From: Oncomelania hupensis
Taxonomy: Eukaryota > Mollusca > Gastropoda > Littorinimorpha > Pomatiopsidae
Direction of reading: 5' to 3'
Length of the DNA: 64,000 nucleotides
Assembly: GCA_036898135.1 (NCBI GenBank)
Contig: CM072525.1
Location: 26,139,059-26,203,058 of the forward strand
Part shown: in pieces, positions 55,420-64,000 of the stretch
Layout of the letters: every line of letters starts with the position of its first letter
Numbering within the stretch: position 1 is the stretch's first letter
Program-made: the position numbers and the translations under genes
Notes under the pieces: model-generated
The model's input: only the letters and a program-made list of their open reading frames with translations
What the model was told of the DNA's origin: nothing
Database searches by the model: none

Positions 55420-55614
55420 CAACTTTCCTTTTTTTGACATTATTTTTACATTTTCCATTTTTTGAAGCTATCCCTAACCTTAACCCTAACCCGTAACCTA
55501 ACTCTATCACAGCCCTAACCCTAACGGAACACTGTTATGACGTCAAAATAACGCGGTCCGTCAAAAGAAAGTACGTAGAGGTTCAAGTGTATGAAAGAAT
55601 AAAGGCGTTTCTAC
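55420..55614 (+). mobile_element. MITE with internal CCCTAA-like repeats, copy 3
   Basis: GAAGCTATCCCTAACCTTAA, a TATGACGTCAAAATAACG block, GTACGTAGAGGTTCAAGTGT and the GGCGTTTCTAC end match the copies at 9537 and 9806. The left terminus is missing. CA arrays flank it (to about 55710). It is intronic. Confidence 0.6.
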
Positions 55615-55657
55615 CTATCCCCACGCACACACAAACACACTCGAACACACACACACA

Positions 55658-55696
<39 letters not shown>

Positions 55697-55819
55697 ACAC
55701 ACACACACATTTTGTGTTGCATATGTAAACTTTTTTTTGTCTAACAAATGTAATTGGACGGAATGATGTGATGATATTCTGGGGAAGATACGTTTATCTT
55801 ACTAGGGGGTAAGACTTAC

Positions 55820-55966
55820 TGATAGATGGGCGATGTGCTACCACTATCGATCGTTCTTTTACCAGAATTCCGAAGCTGTGTGAGAGACTGATCACGGCGC
55901 TTGGTCACATAAAATTTATATTTGTTCTCGGGCTTTTTAATATCATTTGGCTCAACTTGAGGAACG
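55820..55966 (-). CDS. MAM/ZP gene exon 8: unusual insert in MAM3
   Basis: The exon is 147 bp, phase 2 to 2. The acceptor is GATTAGCAATCAG and the donor GTAAGT. It encodes VPQVEPNDIKKPENKYKFYV and TKRRDQSLTQLRNSGKRT, a polar, basic stretch not expected within MAM. Removing it keeps the frame between exons 7 and 9, so it may be a cassette exon. It has no supporting homology. Confidence 0.55.
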
Positions 55967-55999
55967 CTGATTGCTAATCAAAAGACTAGGTTATTATGT

Positions 56000-57300
56000 C
56001 TCGAGAGAAGAAAACTAATAGCTACACAACAATTCAAATAGAATGACACCAGTCGTATGTATGTAATTTCTCGTTTTATATATTCAACACAACTTTTACA
56101 TTTACTTCATTAAACAGGTAAATTAATAATTCTAAGAGTTCGATGTGCTGGGAAAGTTTGTCAGCAGGTCTTCTTCATCCTATGCTACGGGAGTATATTC
56201 AAGTGGTTGACTATTTTCTCGAGGGTAGAACTCAGTTTGCATTTGTGGGTGACTTATCTACTGCGCGTCGGCGCGTCATGGAGTCCTTCTGAGAAGTCTT
56301 GCCTCTCAGGTTGAGCGGGCGAGTGGTGTAGCTGCGAGGTTCGGACGTGGAGAGGTAGAATCTTGGTTGTTCCCCTTCTGTACCCCTGGAGCAAGCGTCA
56401 TGCGTTTGTCCCCACAAACCGTCCCAGAGCTGACTTCTAGACTCTGGGATTCGTGAAACCGTCTGTTGTAGTCTCTAGCACTCTCTCGATGAGGTGGAGA
56501 TAGGCGGACACTGCAGTTTGTTCCTTGGTTTGACCCTCGCAGCTTCGTGTTTCGTATTCGACTGACTAGCTAAGGTTGGGCCACCAAGGACATGCAGGGG
56601 TTCTGACCAATCGTTTAACTCTCGTTTAGTTAATCTCGCATATACTGGATGATTCGTTTTTATTTGAATATTCTTTCACCTGCCCTATTTATGAGACGCG
56701 TGTAATTATCCTGGAATTGGAGTGTCAGAGGCAGAGTGTAGGATAGATTCAATCGCGATAAGCGGAGCCTAGGCTACTTAGTATTTCAGCGACCCTGGTC
56801 ATAGTGGCGAAGTAAGCTACTTAGTCTTGGATCGCTAAGTCTGTTAGATGTTATCTGGAGACTTGTCTGCGTGACTGTCTGAAGGAGGTTAATTTAACAT
56901 GTGTGTGCTTCTCTTTAGATAACTGGTGAATTAACGTCAAGTTTCATTCGATGATATCTATTTTGCGCTAAGCTAATTTACTACATTTTGTCGACACTAT
57001 TTCTGCTGTTACAAATGATATGCGGCCAAGTAAGGCACTTTAGTTTAAGAAAGTAAGCTTTATGTATTGAAAAGATAATGAGCGATGAAATATACTTGTC
57101 CAAAACTATTTTTTATTTCTTTTTATTTTTCTTCTGACTTTGTTCTTAGTGTTTATTATACCTGTTTCATAATAATCCCACTTAACTGTAAATTTGTATT
57201 TTTTCAATAACAAAACTAATTGCTTAACAAAATACATTCGGGCTGCTTTCACAGAGAAAGCGCTGCAGCTGCAATGGCAACAGTCACAGTAAACAGAGAA
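56000..57300. other. Intron between exons 7 and 8
   Basis: About 1.3 kb of mixed-composition DNA. The block 56120-57015 has more GC than its surroundings and resembles an LTR in composition. No TG...CA ends with a matching duplication were found, so it is left unnamed. Confidence 0.4.
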
Positions 57301-57308
57301 CGACTTAC

Positions 57309-57492
57309 CGGTCGATGTCGTAGGTAACAGGATCAGCTGTGAAGACTTCGAAGGTACCAGATGCAAACCTTTCCGTGTTGAGCCAGAACGACATGCACCA
57401 GGCTTTTGTCAGTGGCGTGTCTATGAGGCCACTCATCAGTATCGCCTGATTTTCTGTGGTGTTGCTGTCCGCTTCATACATCATGTAAGGAA
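57309..57492 (-). CDS. MAM/ZP gene exon 7: MAM3 middle part
   Basis: The exon is 184 bp, phase 1 to 2. The acceptor is GATTGTTCCAG and the donor GTAAGT. It encodes PYMMYEADSN, AILMSGLIDTPL, WCMSFWLNTERFASGTFEVF, the Leu-Ser-Pro-like and Cys-x-Ser-Phe-Trp strands of MAM. Confidence 0.8.
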
Positions 57493-57579
57493 CTGGAACA
57501 ATCGCAAATGCATAAGCGAATAGAGGCAACTTTGGGACACTAAGACTTTATATTGTTTGGTTTCAAGCGAAATAACACG

Positions 57580-57594
57580 CATAATAATAATAAT

Positions 57595-57671
<77 letters not shown>
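57580..57671. repeat. (AAT/AAC)n array
   Basis: A compound trinucleotide array directly next to the 3' tail of LINE copy I. Confidence 0.9.
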
Positions 57672-57672
<1 letters not shown>

Positions 57673-58467
57673 CCTATCCTATCCCGTAACTCGGAGGTCG
57701 TAAGGGTACAACATTGGATCGTTTAACCAGCGTACTCCATCTTTCCCTGTCCTCAGCAACCCTGATTGTTTCGCTCAGTGTCAAACCAGTCCATTCTCAA
57801 ATGTTGTCCTCGCACCTCTTTTTCGGTCTCCCTATTCTTCTACCTCCTTGCACTGTGCATTGCAGGATTGTCTTTGCAAGACCTGATGATCTGGTGACGT
57901 GGCCATACCATCGGAGTCTCCGTTTTTTCACCACTGTGAGCAGGTCATCGTGTTGTCCAATGGCTTGGGTGATGGTCTTTTGGACTTTGTCGTTGGTGAT
58001 GTGTTGGGTATAGGAAATGCCCAGAAGTCTTCTGTAGCACCTCATCTCCATGCTTTATATTCTTCGTTGTAGATCTGCTGTGAGGGTCCATGTCTCGCAA
58101 GCATATAGGAAGATGGAGATGACAAGGGAGCGCAGCAGTCTTACCTTGGAATGTAGACTGATGGTCCTGTCTTTCCAAATTGGCTTCAACCTCGCCAGGG
58201 CAGCAGTTGTTTGTGCGATCCTGGAGAGGACTTCCTGTCGGGACAAATTGTCTGATACAATGGCTCCTAAATATTTGAAGCTATGCACTGTGTTGAGGGA
58301 TTGGCCTTGGACTTTGATGTCAGTGTTGATGCCATTGGTGTTGTTGGTCATCAATTGGGTCTTCTTTGCACTTATTTCCATTCCATAGGCTCTGGAGGTG
58401 GTGTCAAGCCTCTGTACCAGCTGTTCAAGTGCTTGTTCCTATCCAGCAAGGTTTTGCGGATGACAAT
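57671..58467 (-). mobile_element. GGATA-tail LINE, copy I (3' end, intronic)
   Basis: The minus strand keeps MEISAKKTQLMTNNTNG through SFKYLGAIVSDN to GGRRIGRPKKR. The tail is two TATCC units, then an AAT array. The frame 58055-58381 is intact for 108 codons, followed by a shift. It lies in the intron between exons 6 and 7, in the sense direction of the gene. Confidence 0.85.
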
Positions 58468-58487
58468 AATAATAATAATAATAATAA

Positions 58488-58518
<31 letters not shown>

Positions 58519-58770
58519 AAGAAGAAGAAGAAGAAGAAGAAGACGAAGAAGACGACGAAGAAGAAGAAACATTTGTACAGCACCCTTCCTCATTAGAGTT
58601 CATAGTGCTTTACAAGAAAAAATATAATTATAAAAATAAAACGAAAGCAAAACATGAAAAACTGTTTTATATGTTTTGCTTTCGTTTAATTAATTAATTA
58701 ATTAATTAATTAATTAATTATATATATATTTTTTTTGGGGGGGGGGGGGGTTAAATTAAGGAGTGTTAAA
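58468..58770. repeat. (AAT)n(AAG)n, TATAGCGC-like fragment and (TTAA)n
   Basis: An AAT/AAG/AAC array (58468-58570), a short ACAGCACCCTTCC...GTGCTTTACAAG fragment, and a TTAA array (58687-58720). Confidence 0.8.
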
Positions 58771-58777
58771 GCAGTTT

Positions 58778-58953
58778 AGGTGCAACCCTACGTGGGCAAA
58801 ACGGAAATTACAGGAAACAAGATTTATCTCCCTTTATTTACTGTCATTGTAATCCCACTTCTATAGGTGCAACTCTTCATGGGCAATACGGGAATTACAG
58901 GTAACAAGATCTATCTCCCTTCTTTACTTTCAATGTAATCCCACTTCTATAGG
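58778..58953 (+). repeat. Tandem duplication of about 87 bp
   Basis: Two copies of a unit with AGGTGCAACYCTWCRTGGGC and TGTAATCCCACTTCTAT. They are about 85% alike. Confidence 0.8.
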
Positions 58954-59569
58954 TGAGACGACAACTACCTACACTTTTTCTGTACTATTTATTCATTCTC
59001 GTCAGCAGTCACCCTCTTCTCTAAAGCCATACTGCATAGCTGAGACGATCGTTTCTCCAATAGTGAGGTACTCGGCGCGTCTCAGCTACGCTGCGTGCAC
59101 TACACCTTAAAAAGATTAAATGTCTGTGGGAGAATAATCATAAAGGGGGGACAAAACGCTTGTATAAACAAAAGGGTGCATTAGGGAGTCGCACCACAAG
59201 AAATGGGACAAGCGGCTGATAAAAGCACAGGCTCGAACAAAAAAAAACAACTTATTAGATGCCATCCTCATCTTGCCTGTCGGATGATGCCGCTCACCAG
59301 GGTGCCGCAACTATTATCAAAGCAAATTTATTACAGATGAGTAATCAGCGACGACAATATATCCAAAGACGGACAGGTGAAGAGAAAGACGGACTAAGAA
59401 ACAGATGGAAGGGCGGACGGACGGATAGAGAGACAAACGGACTGACAGACAGACAGACGGAGGGAGACGAACATAATTATTTATCCGTTTTGGGAGGATT
59501 TAGCATTCGTTTAGAGGAGATTGGACAAATTGTGTAAAAATGTAAAAGACATGTGAAGAGTGCAATTAC
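58954..59569. other. Remainder of the intron between exons 6 and 7
   Basis: GACAGA-type simple sequence is at 59395-59465. No gene is supported on either strand. Confidence 0.5.
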
Positions 59570-59683
59570 ATCCAGTAAAAGGCGGACTCCTGCGCCAAAT
59601 GCCTGCTCCTTCTTTTACTCCTAGCGGTACGTAGTTGGTCCATTGGCACATCGAATCATCGAAGTTACATTCCACTGGCGGAG
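59570..59683 (-). CDS. MAM/ZP gene exon 6: MAM3 N-terminal part
   Basis: The exon is 114 bp, phase 1 to 1. The acceptor is CTTGTTTTCCAG; the donor GTAATT is weak. It encodes PPVECNFDDSMCQWTNYVPL and GIWRRSPPFTG, the Cys-x-Phe...Cys-x-Trp-Thr opening of MAM. Confidence 0.85.
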
Positions 59684-60309
59684 CTGGAAAACAAGTCAAA
59701 CGATGATAGGCAGTTCATGTTGTGCAGCGCCACTACCTCTCCGTCAATATGCCAACCTACACTTGACACCCAACATCTATGCAATAAAATAGGATCCCAA
59801 ACTGATTGAAGAAATGAACACTGAATATATGACAACTTATTATACACTGCCTAGATCCATTCCACATCAGACTGAAGGCGCGCTCACGGCGCACCGTGCT
59901 CATCATATGGCTCCTCAAAACCAGGTGTATGCGTTACTCTTCGTCTAGCCAATAACTAACAACTATATAGCGTTTGTTCTTTAACTTGGCACATTCTTTC
60001 TGCAGGCAGTTCTTGCATGCAGGTGGCGTGGTGTTTTCATCTTCACGTTTCGTCATTAATTCACGAAATAGTTGTTGGTGGTTGTTGTCTTTTTCTCTCT
60101 GATTATTATGCGCCAACACTTGGTTCCCACAGCAAGGTTTGGTTTTGAATCCTCATGGTTTTGCCAATAATTGTATCAATTTCGCCAATAATTTGCAATA
60201 TATAAATATATCGTGCGCCTGTGTATGTGTGCCTGCTTGTGTGTGTGTCTGTATGTGTGTGTGTGCCTGTATGTGTCTCTTTCTCTTAAATCTGTGCACT
60301 AACACTTAC

Positions 60310-60391
60310 TACACGCATGGGGGAGAAGTTTAACTTCATCGATACCAACAGCACTGTCAGCCTCAGGCCCTCGAGCCGCTTCAAATATGAT
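60310..60391 (-). CDS. MAM/ZP gene exon 5: MAM2 C-terminal part
   Basis: The exon is 82 bp, phase 0 to 1. The acceptor is GGTGTTGCAG and the donor GTAAGT. It encodes IIFEAARGPE, AVGIDEVKLLPHAC, the Phe-Glu-Ala strand, Ile-Asp-(Asp/Glu) and terminal Cys of MAM. Confidence 0.85.
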
Positions 60392-60605
60392 CTGCAACAC
60401 CGCATCAACAATGTCACCAAGTCACACAGCGTTCAACTTTGGCCACCTTAAGGTATATTTTTCTCAAAATCTTCAAGGTCCATAAGGGTATTGTGAATTG
60501 TTTTCCATTCCCTATAGCCCATATGATATATAAATCACATACAGTAGTTGGTTTGTGATGGGAAATTGGTCGGTTCTTGGAATAATAAATAACAACCATA
60601 GCTAC

Positions 60606-60862
60606 CTGGAATGGGTAAGGAGTCTTCACGTCCACTTTGACAAAGGTCCAGTTTGCAGTTGGACCTGCAAACCCGCCTTTGGCCCAAACTAGTTCACGCG
60701 CATTTGGTATCCCAGCACGGGCTACGTAGACACTGAGTGTTCCAACTGTGGAACCCGTCATAACGTAGTGAAACGTCAGACAACTGGTAGTTGCTTCCCA
60801 TCCCACGACTGCTGATATCATGGTTGCGTTTGGCACGTACTCTCCAACGCACATAAAATGAC
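60606..60862 (-). CDS. MAM/ZP gene exon 4: MAM2 middle part
   Basis: The exon is 257 bp, phase 1 to 0. The acceptor is GAGTGGTGCAG and the donor GTAGCT. It encodes GHFMCVGEYV, SCLTFHYVMTG, VGTLSVYVARAG, NWTFVKVDV and YPFQ, the whole central MAM fold in a single exon. Confidence 0.9.
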
Positions 60863-61195
60863 CTGCACCACTCACCAAAAAAATGAAGAAAAAATTGAGT
60901 TTATATTCTGTTCAAAAAAGCCTGTGTAGAAAGGCAAAACAAAATTAATGTTATTCAATTCATCCACGATGTACTGTGGCAACAGAAATTAATTAATTAT
61001 GAGTACACAAGCCTGTTGACAGCGCTCAAAACAAATAAAAATTTGAGAGTGTTGTTCAATTCATCCAGTACTACTTGTGTCGAGACATGAATCAGCAAGC
61101 AAAACTATGTAGATCACACAAAAAGCGCCCGAGCACGCATTCTCACGTCTACACACGAAAACACATACAGAGAAGAAGGACGATTAGAGGAAGAG

Positions 61196-61340
61196 GAGAA
61201 GAAGATAAAAGGAGAAAGGATGAGGACCAAAAGAAGAAGAAAAAAAAGGAGTAGAAGAACAACAACAACAACAATAACAACAACAATAACAACAACAACA
61301 ACACCAACAACAATGAGGAAGAACAAGAAGAAGAACCAGA
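61196..61340. repeat. (AAG)n/(CAA)n compound array
   Basis: Purine-rich AAG then CAA trinucleotides in the intron between exons 3 and 4. Confidence 0.85.
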
Positions 61341-61488
61341 AAAAACATTGAACGTTGGATCTTGTTGGGATAAAGGTTTTAGGCTCTAAAGCCTCGTATT
61401 ACAACTTGTCCTAAAGAAGACAAAGGTAATGGAGGAGAAGGAGGGAGAGGAAGAGAAGGAGGCGGAAGAGGCGATGGTGACTCCTTAC

Positions 61489-61641
61489 CATCGCTTATAG
61501 TGGTTAAGTTGACAGACGGAGTTACATCATCAAAAGGGTTACATGACGTGAGGGACCTGGTCCATCCGTTGAGGTTGCCGGGTTCCGAAGTGTAACCACA
61601 TAGAAGAGGGTCGCTGAAGCTACAGTTCACACTGACTGTTC
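61489..61641 (-). CDS. MAM/ZP gene exon 3: MAM2 N-terminal part
   Basis: The exon is 153 bp, phase 1 to 1. The acceptor is TTGTTATGAAG and the donor GTAAGG. It encodes TVSVNCSFSDPLLCGYTSEP, GWTRSLTSC and VNLTTISDG, a MAM opening with an extra Cys. Confidence 0.85.
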
Positions 61642-61854
61642 CTTCATAACAACAAAAAATATTAATATTTACAATTAAGAGACTGCATCCGTGTGATAAT
61701 TTTCATCGCGGAGTGACAACGAATGGAGGCACCGTTAGAGGTGCGGCTACTTCTTTATTAATACGCTTGACAAGCAAAACAACACTTACAGTGTGAGATA
61801 TCTGAAACCTCCCCATTCGCTGCCCCTCACGCCAATTTCCATACTATTTATTTT

Positions 61855-62100
61855 ATCATTCTAAGATAGCGCTTTCCAGCTCGAGAGAGGCTCGAGGCGC
61901 TGGACAATACAGGAACTAACTCAAGCCGCACGAGGCGCTAGCTCACTTGCAGCCTTTGGGCGCATAGTCTGACGGCCAGGCGACTGAGCACAACCCTGGG
62001 CGACCGGGGATGGCAGTGAAGGGACCTAGTGCGTGCTGGGTGCATTTGTGTAGCCAGCACTCAGCCGTCAAGGACATGAGCGTCAGGATTTTTAAATATC
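61855..62100 (+). repeat. Dispersed 'TATAGCGC' repeat, copy 3
   Basis: GATAGCGCTTTCCAG, GAGGCGCTGGACAATACAGG and GGACATGAGCGTCAGGATTT follow the same order as at 7868-8110. This is the longest copy, with an extra middle GGCGACTGAGCACAACCCTG. It is intronic. Confidence 0.65.
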
Positions 62101-62216
62101 GTGCGTGGAATGCGTGTGTGCAGACTTGGCCTCGGTTTATACTCTCAACCTAAGGAGATGGGGCGCAGTGTCTCAGGGTCATTTTTATTTTGAATTTTGT
62201 TTATTATTATTATTTT

Positions 62217-62270
<54 letters not shown>

Positions 62271-62271
62271 C

Positions 62272-62304
<33 letters not shown>

Positions 62305-62831
62305 TGTTGTTTTTGTATTAATTTTTTTATTCATTCATTCATTTATAAATTATTTGTTTGTTTGTTGTTTTCTTTTGTACTCCAGGCCGTATTTGAATAC
62401 ACAGTGTTGGGGGTGAAAGGATGGTGTGGTCTTAAAAGCAGGTTTGCATGTCACATAAAGCATATTTCTCAAGATCAATCGAGAACGCGATGAGAGATTA
62501 GTGTAGAGCTGTACAGTACAATGAATTTGCTCTTGTCGCACAGCAGATGTTTCTTTTTAAATGAATAAATTATTCTTACATAGCGCATTTCCAGTTTACG
62601 AGCTGCGCAAAGCTTTTATGTCAAAGGCTAATGAAGTGTGACTACAATTACACACTTCTGGGACAGGTTTATCCTCCGCCAGGCTTTTCTTTATGATTTC
62701 ATTACCTTTCTTAATGAGATGTCTTGCGTGCTGACACTCCATTTCAGTTGATTTTTTTTTAGTTTCCTTACGTCAGATACCTCCGTTTGTATATGTTTAT
62801 AATATATACTTGAACGCTTATGCAACATTAA

Positions 62832-62920
<89 letters not shown>
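62217..62920. repeat. (TAG)n and (AG)n arrays
   Basis: A TAG array at 62217-62304 and an AG array at 62833-62915, in the intron between exons 2 and 3. A short TACATAGCGCATTTCC fragment is near 62575. Confidence 0.9.
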
Positions 62921-62930
<10 letters not shown>

Positions 62931-63023
62931 CAGAGAGAGAGAGACAGACAGACAGAAACAGAAAGAGATAAACAGGCAGATAGACAGAGACAGAGAAAGA
63001 CGCAGAGTGAGAGGAAGTCTGAC

Positions 63024-63114
63024 TTTCTATTTGACATGGATGGCTGGATAGTTCGAAATCATCAATGGCGATATCACCATACGCTCCCTTTCCAATAGCT
63101 CCGTCAAATACAAT
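63024..63114 (-). CDS. MAM/ZP gene exon 2: MAM1 C-terminal part
   Basis: The exon is 91 bp, phase 0 to 1. The acceptor is TTTTTCTCTCGCAG. It encodes IVFDGAIGKGAYGDIAIDDF and ELSSHPC, a textbook MAM ending. The donor, taken at GTCAGA to keep phase 1, is weak, so the 3' edge is less sure. Confidence 0.8.
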
Positions 63115-63124
63115 CTGCGAGAGA

Positions 63125-63127
<3 letters not shown>

Positions 63128-63195
<68 letters not shown>
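63128..63195. repeat. (CAT)n array
   Basis: It lies 13 bp upstream of the exon 2 acceptor on the minus strand, within the polypyrimidine/branch-point zone. Confidence 0.9.
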
Positions 63196-63197
<2 letters not shown>

Positions 63198-63480
63198 CCA
63201 TCAGCAGCAGCAGTCACCAACATGATCGCCATCATCATCACCAGCAGCAGCCATCATCATCATCATCATCATCATCATTGTCTGTTACGCTACTATCATC
63301 ATTATCATCGTCCACACCAAGTACAGCAGTACTCATTATTTGTTATTGTATTTAATGAAATTTCCTCTTCCCCTGATTACGCCTGGAATCATTGGGAAAT
63401 TAGTTTGCGTACGCGCGCGTTTGTGTAGGAAGTGGAGATGAGTGCGCGCGCATGTGTTTTATATTTATGTGTTTTATATT

Positions 63481-63483
<3 letters not shown>

Positions 63484-63521
<38 letters not shown>
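63484..63521. repeat. (GT)n array
   Basis: A dinucleotide array in the intron between exons 1 and 2, about 70 bp after the exon 1 donor. Confidence 0.9.
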
Positions 63522-63522
<1 letters not shown>

Positions 63523-63591
63523 TTTAACTTCTTTGATTTTTAACATGAGCTAACCATTTTTTTGTTCTAATCCACATGTATAAAACGTCAC

Positions 63592-63869
63592 CTGGAACTC
63601 AGCATTGGAGAAGTACTGTTTGCCGTGGAGCAAGTCGATGCTGACTTTCTGCCAGTCGTTACTGCTGGAATCACTGCCGGCCTTGGACCACAACGTCACT
63701 GGACGGTCTTGCAGCACGCTGACTTTCAACGTTGTAATGCTCCCGCCTTTCATGTGGTACCAGAAAGACAGGCAGTTCTCCGCCACGGTGGGTTTGAAAA
63801 ATGGACTGTACAGGCGCGACTGTTGTCCCTCTGTGCGAGGTGGCGATGATTCGATGTACATATAGTGCC
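63592..63869 (-). CDS. MAM/ZP gene exon 1 (first visible): MAM1 middle part
   Basis: The exon is 278 bp, phase 1 to 0. The acceptor is GTTTGAGCAG and the donor GTGACG. It encodes HYMYIESSPP, SRLYSPFF, NCLSFWYHMKGG, LKVSVLQD, LWSKAGSD, NDWQKVSIDL and AEFQ. Its opening exon and the gene start are beyond the window. Confidence 0.9.
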
Positions 63870-64000
63870 CTGCTCAAACACAGTTCAACACAGACAGTCA
63901 GTAAATAAGGAACCATAAATTATAGGTGGGAAGGAGGTGGTGGGGTAGTATGGAGAACAAATGTAGTGATGGGGAGTAGTGGTAGTAGTAGTGATGGGGA

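Larger units (their letters stand above)
46797..63869 (-). other. MAM-domain and ZP-C-domain secreted protein gene (3' 19 exons)
   Basis: The gene spans more than 17 kb and its start lies beyond position 64000. Nineteen exons were placed from consensus splice sites, unbroken frame and matching phases. The visible protein is about 800 residues: MAM1 (incomplete), MAM2, MAM3, MAM4, a Thr/Pro linker, a ZP-C-like region, and a last exon with a furin site. MAM domains mediate extracellular adhesion and ZP modules build extracellular filaments, so an egg-coat, mucus or surface-matrix role is plausible but inferred. MAM units are 1-1 phase modules, consistent with exon shuffling. No transmembrane segment is seen after the furin site. 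Introns hold LINE copy I, element Z copy 7, repeats and many microsatellites. Confidence 0.85.

Noticed and set aside
56120..57015. LTR of a retrotransposon
   Set aside because: Composition is suggestive, and TATA-like and AATAAA-like motifs occur on the minus strand, but no paired TG...CA ends with matching flanking duplication were found.

Overview
The window is animal nuclear DNA, most likely from a mollusc and probably a marine gastropod. The evidence is spliced genes with GT-AG introns, secreted MAM-domain genes, a dense load of non-LTR retrotransposons, hAT, Tigger and piggyBac-like DNA elements, tRNA-derived SINEs and very many microsatellites. Nothing bacterial is present, and there is no CRISPR array or rRNA operon. 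The species assignment is inference from gene and repeat style.

Two host genes can be supported, both on the minus strand. The larger one (63869 down to 46797, 5' end beyond the window) was rebuilt exon by exon from splice sites and matching intron phases. It has 19 exons encoding four MAM domains (the first incomplete), a Thr/Pro linker with a 24-bp repeat, the C-terminal half of a ZP domain, and an Arg-Arg-Arg-Lys-Arg furin site in the last exon. The second gene begins at 8841 with a signal-peptide exon. This splices in phase to a 43-codon cysteine-bearing exon (8154-8282) that resembles the MAM-opening exons of the large gene. The rest of it is not visible and may lie beyond position 1 or be lost among repeats.

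The left end (886-3470) holds a decayed multi-gene mobile element or endogenous virus. It has an rve-type integrase and a small membrane protein on the minus strand, and at least three small proteins, some overlapping, on the plus strand. The two sets diverge from a spacer of about 40 bp. A Maverick/Polinton-like origin is possible but not proven.

The rest is mostly nested transposons. One APE-type LINE family (endonuclease, RT with FADD box, C-terminal arch, GGATA-repeat 3' tail) has about nine copies: 11413-14575, 15103-15487, 17021-18300, 25119-32106, 34783-36460, 40848-41127, 45915-46335, 48474-49627 and 57671-58467. A non-coding retroposon of about 570 bp, here called element Z, has seven copies with 12-13 bp target-site duplications. 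Z is inserted in the LINE, and the LINE is inserted in Z, so the two were active in overlapping periods.

Other elements are a Rex1/CR1-like LINE (4918-7330), an L2-like LINE 3' end (19090-19995), a solo LTR with a perfect 5-bp duplication (10406-11018), four hAT-like elements with 5-bp duplications (one nested in another at 21946-25025), a Tigger relic (3598-4120), several MITEs, two tRNA-derived SINEs and a chimeric tRNA/5S-like SINE (41641-41924). Every transposon reading frame examined carries frameshifts, stops or truncations, so none looks autonomous.
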